Origin: Streptomyces sp. CB01373
Lineage (GTDB): Bacteria; Actinomycetota; Actinomycetes; Streptomycetales; Streptomycetaceae
NCBI RefSeq assembly: GCF_002803075.1
Contig: NZ_NNBK01000015.1
Coordinates: 1 to 64,000, forward strand
DNA: 64,000 nt
Reading direction: 5' to 3'
A program made the position numbers and the translations under genes. Within the stretch, counting starts at the first letter, position 1, and every line of letters begins with the position of its first letter. The notes under the pieces were generated by a model that was not told the DNA's origin, made no database searches, and worked only from the letters and a program-made list of their open reading frames with translations. Below, piece after piece: positions 61,461 to 64,000 of the stretch.

Positions 61461-62125
61461 GTCAGGGCTCCGGCGTCGACGGGCATCTCGGCCAGGCGCC
61501 ATTCGAGCATGCCGTCGTTGAGGCGGATGGCGCGGCGGCCGTAGTCGCTCAGGAGGCGGACGGCGTCGTAGGCCAGGGCGCAGTATTCGCCGCGGCAGTA
61601 GACCACGACGTCGGCGTCCTCGGGGAGTTCGCCGATGCGACCGGCGAGTTCCTCGACGGGGATGCAGACGGCGCCGGGGATGTGCCCGGCCTCGTACTCC
61701 TCCAGGGGGCGCACGTCCAGCAGGACCAGCTGTCCGGCGTTCGCGCGCGCGGCCAGCTCCTGGCGGGTGACCTCCGGTTCGGCGCCGTCGCCGAGGTAGG
61801 CGTCGCGGGCGGCGGGGACGGCGGCCTGGTGGGTTTCGGCGACCTTGCGCAGCAGCGCGAGCAGCTGGGCGACGTCGTCTCCGGCGAGCCGGTAGTGGAT
61901 GCGTACGCCCTCGCGACGGGTGGCGACGAACCCGGCCTGCTTGAGGGTCTGCAGGTGGGCGGAGGCGGTGGTCAGGTTCAGGCCCGCTGCCTTGGAGAGC
62001 GCGTCGACCGTGCGCTCGCCCTGGGCGAGCAGGTCGAGCAGTTCCAGGCGCTTGCCGCTGGCCAGAGCCTTCCCGCTGGCTGCGAACGCCTCGTACAGCT
62101 GCGCCTTCGACTCCTTGGACGCCAT
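61457..62125 (-). CDS. ArsR-type regulator fused to rhodanese domain
   Basis: 222 residues from ATG 62125 (GGGAAGG upstream). Residues about 5-90 are an ArsR winged helix (FAASGKALASGKRLELLDLL, NLTTASAHLQTLKQAGFVAT). Residues about 125-220 are a rhodanese domain with the active loop VVYCRGEYCAL, which can carry a persulfide. This fusion regulates sulfur genes in other bacteria by sensing persulfides. It is the first gene of the operon. A TCCAT-n6-ATGGA palindrome lies 17 bp upstream of its start. Confidence 0.85.
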   Translation of the reverse strand: MASKESKAQLYEAFAASGKALASGKRLELLDLLAQGERTVDALSKAAGLNLTTASAHLQTLKQAGFVATRREGVRIHYRLAGDDVAQLLALLRKVAETHQAAVPAARDAYLGDGAEPEVTRQELAARANAGQLVLLDVRPLEEYEAGHIPGAVCIPVEELAGRIGELPEDADVVVYCRGEYCALAYDAVRLLSDYGRRAIRLNDGMLEWRLAEMPVDAGALT

Positions 62126-62141
62126 GATCCCTTCCCTTTTC

Positions 62142-62157
62142 TCCATGGTTCTATGGA
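62142..62157. promoter_or_regulatory. Operator-like palindrome upstream of the ArsR-rhodanese gene
   Basis: TCCATGGTTCTATGGA has perfect 5-base arms (TCCAT/ATGGA) around a 6-base centre, 17 bp upstream of the ATG at 62125. The location fits autoregulation by the ArsR-type protein. Confidence 0.5.
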
Positions 62158-62325
62158 ATAGCCTACCGGGCACCCGAGGACAACCGAGCGTGACTGGACT
62201 CGACCACGCCGTCGCGGCCCTTGTTACAGAGCCGAGCGCTGCGGACTTTGCGGAGCGCCCCCTTTAAACCCTGCATACGAAGGTCGGTGCGCGGGGGCGT
62301 CTGGGGTTCGCGCCGTCGGAGGTGA

Positions 62326-62400
62326 TGGTGGAGCGCTCCAGACCGACCAGACCGCCGACACAGACGTTGACGATCACCAGCAGCATGAACTGCAGATCCT
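62326..62400 (-). pseudogene. MFS transporter N-terminal relic
   Basis: A short minus-strand frame reads LQFMLLVIVNVCVGGLVGLE RST-like, matching the first span of MFS transporters (QF-LLV-VN-FVG-MVGLER). Nothing else of the transporter remains. The rest of 62158-62646 has no supported gene; a plus-strand frame with a hydrophobic run (AGLLVAPAGLLGTFLGYGAV) near 62460-62540 is unassigned. Confidence 0.5.
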
Positions 62401-62646
62401 CGGAGCGGTGTCGCCGCCCCGACGTCGAGGGGGCGGTTCTGCCATCCCGGCCGTCATCGCGGGCCTCCTGGTCGCTCCGGCCGGTCTGCTCGGGACCTTC
62501 CTCGGCTACGGCGCCGTCGTCATTGCCACCGTGACCCTCGGGCTCTTCGCGCAGTACCGCATCGGCGGACGCCACTGGCCCGGGCCGCGGGAAGCATCAA
62601 CGAGACACCCCGCCTCCACAAGAACCAGACAGAGGGTGACCACCTC

Positions 62647-63057
62647 ATGAGCACCGTCGAGGACAGCAACAAGGCCATCGTCCGCGAAGCGTTCGACGCG
62701 CTGTTCAACAAGCGGGACTACGCCGCCGCCGAGCGGTTCTGGTCCCCCGGCTACATCCAGCACAGCGCCCACATCGCACCCGGCCGTGAGGGACTCTTCG
62801 ACCTCGTGCGGAGCTTCCCGGCGGAGCTGCGGCACGAATGCGAACTGATCATGGCCGAGGGGGACATGGTCATGGTGCGCGGCCGGTTCTCCGGGCACGG
62901 CCAGCCCGCCCCGTGGATCGCCGTCGACTTCCTCCGCCTCGAGAACGGTGTCCTCGCCGAGCACTGGGACGTGATCGAGGCGGAAGCCACCCGCGAGCAG
63001 TCCCTGAGCGGCCTGCCGATGTACGGCGACGAGTTCCCCGAGGAACGCCGGGCATGA
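62647..63057 (+). CDS. SnoaL-like (NTF2-fold) protein
   Basis: 136 residues, ATG 62647. It has the SnoaL/NTF2-fold pattern: KAIVREAFDALFNKRDYAAA, ERFWSPGYIQHSAHIAPGRE and VDFLRLENGVLAEHWDVIEA. Members are polyketide cyclases, isomerases or small-molecule binding proteins; the activity cannot be told. The last ENGVLAEHWDV resembles the SnoaL-like group with conserved His and Asp. It is followed by the NmrA-like gene on the same strand. Confidence 0.85.
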   Translation: MSTVEDSNKAIVREAFDALFNKRDYAAAERFWSPGYIQHSAHIAPGREGLFDLVRSFPAELRHECELIMAEGDMVMVRGRFSGHGQPAPWIAVDFLRLENGVLAEHWDVIEAEATREQSLSGLPMYGDEFPEERRA

Positions 63058-63217
63058 CCGCTTACCGAGCCGCGCACGCGCCGGTACGGCGGGAGGGCTT
63101 GCCGGCACAGGTGATCCGGAGGCCGGCAGGCAGACGCGCGGGCGACCGGCGGATTGCGAGGCCGGACAGCGGCGAGCGGACCGGACATCCCGGTTCGGAA
63201 GACAGGAGGCGATCGAC

Positions 63218-64000
63218 ATGGGCGTAGGACCCATCCTTGTCACCGGCGTCGGTGGCACGGTCGGCGGAGTCGGAAGCATGGTCCTCGACCTTGTGCGTGC
63301 GCAGGGTGTGCCGGTGCGGGCTCTGGTTCATCACGACGACGAGCGGACCTCGGCGCTGCGGACCCTGGACGGGGTGGAGGTGGTGGTCGGCGACCTCACA
63401 CACGGCTCCGACGTGGTGCGGGCGCTGGCGGGCTGCCACCGCGCCTACTTCGGGATGAGCGTGTCCCCCGTCTACCTGGAGGCCGCCACCACGGTCGCGG
63501 CCGCCGTACGGGAGGGCGACGGCCTCGATCTGCTGGTGAGCATGTCGCAGATGACGGTGTCGCAGATGAGCCTCACCAGCGCCGCCGAATCCCGGCAGCA
63601 GCGACTGCACTGGCTGACCGAGCACGTCCTCGACTGGTCGGGGGCGCCGGTCGTGCACGTGCGGCCCACGGTGTTCATGGAGAATCCGCTCTTCGCCCGG
63701 GTCGCCGCCGCCTCCATCCTGCGGGACGGCACGATCCGCCTCCCGTTCGGCTCCGCCCGGACCTCTCCGGTCGCCGCGGCCGACGTGGCCGAGGTGATCG
63801 CACACCTCCTGCTCGACCCGGCCCCGCCCGCCCGCCGGGTCTACGAACTGACCGGTTCGCACTCCCGCGACATGGCAGCCATCGCCGCCGAAGTCTCCAC
63901 CGCCCTGGGCCGCACCGTGACCTACGTCGACGTGCCGTACGAGGAGTGGCTGGAGAACGACCTGAAGAAGCAGGACCTGCCGCCCCACGTCTTCGATCAC
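63218..64000 (+). CDS. NmrA-like NAD(P)-binding protein, partial at right edge
   Basis: At least 261 residues from ATG 63218 (ACAGGAGG upstream); the frame is open at 64000 so the C-terminus is outside the window. PILVTGVGGTVGGVGSMVLD is the nucleotide-binding loop, followed by VRALVHHDDERTSAL, GDLTHGSDVVRALAGC and VVHVRPTVFMENPL, as in NmrA/SDR-atypical proteins that bind NADP or act as quinone reductases. It lies 160 bp downstream of the SnoaL-like gene and may be cotranscribed. Confidence 0.8.
   Translation, partial: MGVGPILVTGVGGTVGGVGSMVLDLVRAQGVPVRALVHHDDERTSALRTLDGVEVVVGDLTHGSDVVRALAGCHRAYFGMSVSPVYLEAATTVAAAVREGDGLDLLVSMSQMTVSQMSLTSAAESRQQRLHWLTEHVLDWSGAPVVHVRPTVFMENPLFARVAAASILRDGTIRLPFGSARTSPVAAADVAEVIAHLLLDPAPPARRVYELTGSHSRDMAAIAAEVSTALGRTVTYVDVPYEEWLENDLKKQDLPPHVFDH

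Noticed and set aside
1-64000. tRNA genes, rRNA or CRISPR repeats
   Set aside because: No cloverleaf-like tRNA, no rRNA-like segment and no regularly spaced direct repeats were found by reading both strands.

Overview
The window is high-GC DNA with actinobacterial codon usage: long ORFs on both strands, GTG starts, GGAGG-type ribosome binding sites and ATGA/GTGA gene overlaps. Protein types such as DUF3558 lipoproteins, a BTAD regulator, DUF4097, SUKH/Imm21 immunity proteins, ricin-domain chitinase and TIGR03943/permease pairs point to Streptomyces or a close relative. The many broken insertion elements and gene fragments suggest an accessory region such as a chromosome arm. I saw no rRNA, tRNA or CRISPR array.

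Layout. 0.1-5.2 kb holds orphan immunity-like genes (SUKH, DUF1963-like, Imm21) and a nonsense-mutated ISL3 element. 5.3-7.4 kb is a truncated Tn3-family transposase with one candidate terminal repeat. 7.5-10.5 kb is a compact three-gene recombinase module: a tyrosine recombinase with one frameshift, a small Xre-like protein, and a zinc-finger protein with a degenerate recombinase fold. 10.7-15.3 kb has an inositol-monophosphatase-family protein, a DUF4097/MarR divergent pair with repeated GTTGC boxes, and several broken genes. 15.5-21.0 kb (minus strand) is a TPR-BTAD regulator beside three lipoprotein genes, two of them sharing an upstream promoter-like element. 21.3-26.5 kb has a Tat-exported M28 peptidase and an Lrp regulator followed by a 985-residue kinase/aminotransferase fusion. 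26.6-29.1 kb is a small block (HAD hydrolase, membrane protein, DUF4240) lying between two IS21 relics.

29.2-33.0 kb carries a secreted GH18 chitinase and a secreted ricin/beta-helix protein behind a promoter that contains a chitinase-type operator, ended by a perfect hairpin. 33.1-37.4 kb holds a hydrolase relic, an SDR-like epimerase, a LysR regulator, and a TauE/SafE exporter divergent from an AraC regulator. 37.4-42.8 kb is an IS5-rich patch around a TIGR03943/DUF318 permease pair and a hypothetical gene; it includes an IS5 transposase overlapping an accessory winged-helix-like ORF. 43.1-45.3 kb is a GT39-type membrane glycosyltransferase.

45.6-53.6 kb is the clearest pathway: a FadR-type regulator divergent from a sugar ABC transporter (binding protein, double ATPase, permease), then L-fuconate dehydratase, a short-chain dehydrogenase, a sugar mutarotase and an amidohydrolase-type lactonase. 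Together these predict uptake and oxidative catabolism of L-fucose or a similar 6-deoxysugar. 53.8-57.3 kb has a LysR/quinone-oxidoreductase divergent pair, an aquaporin-family channel and a beta carbonic anhydrase. 57.8-64.0 kb has a large secreted protein, a small membrane protein, a coupled sulfur-transfer operon (ArsR-rhodanese, cysteine desulfurase, TusA-like), a SnoaL-like protein and an NmrA-like protein that runs off the right edge.
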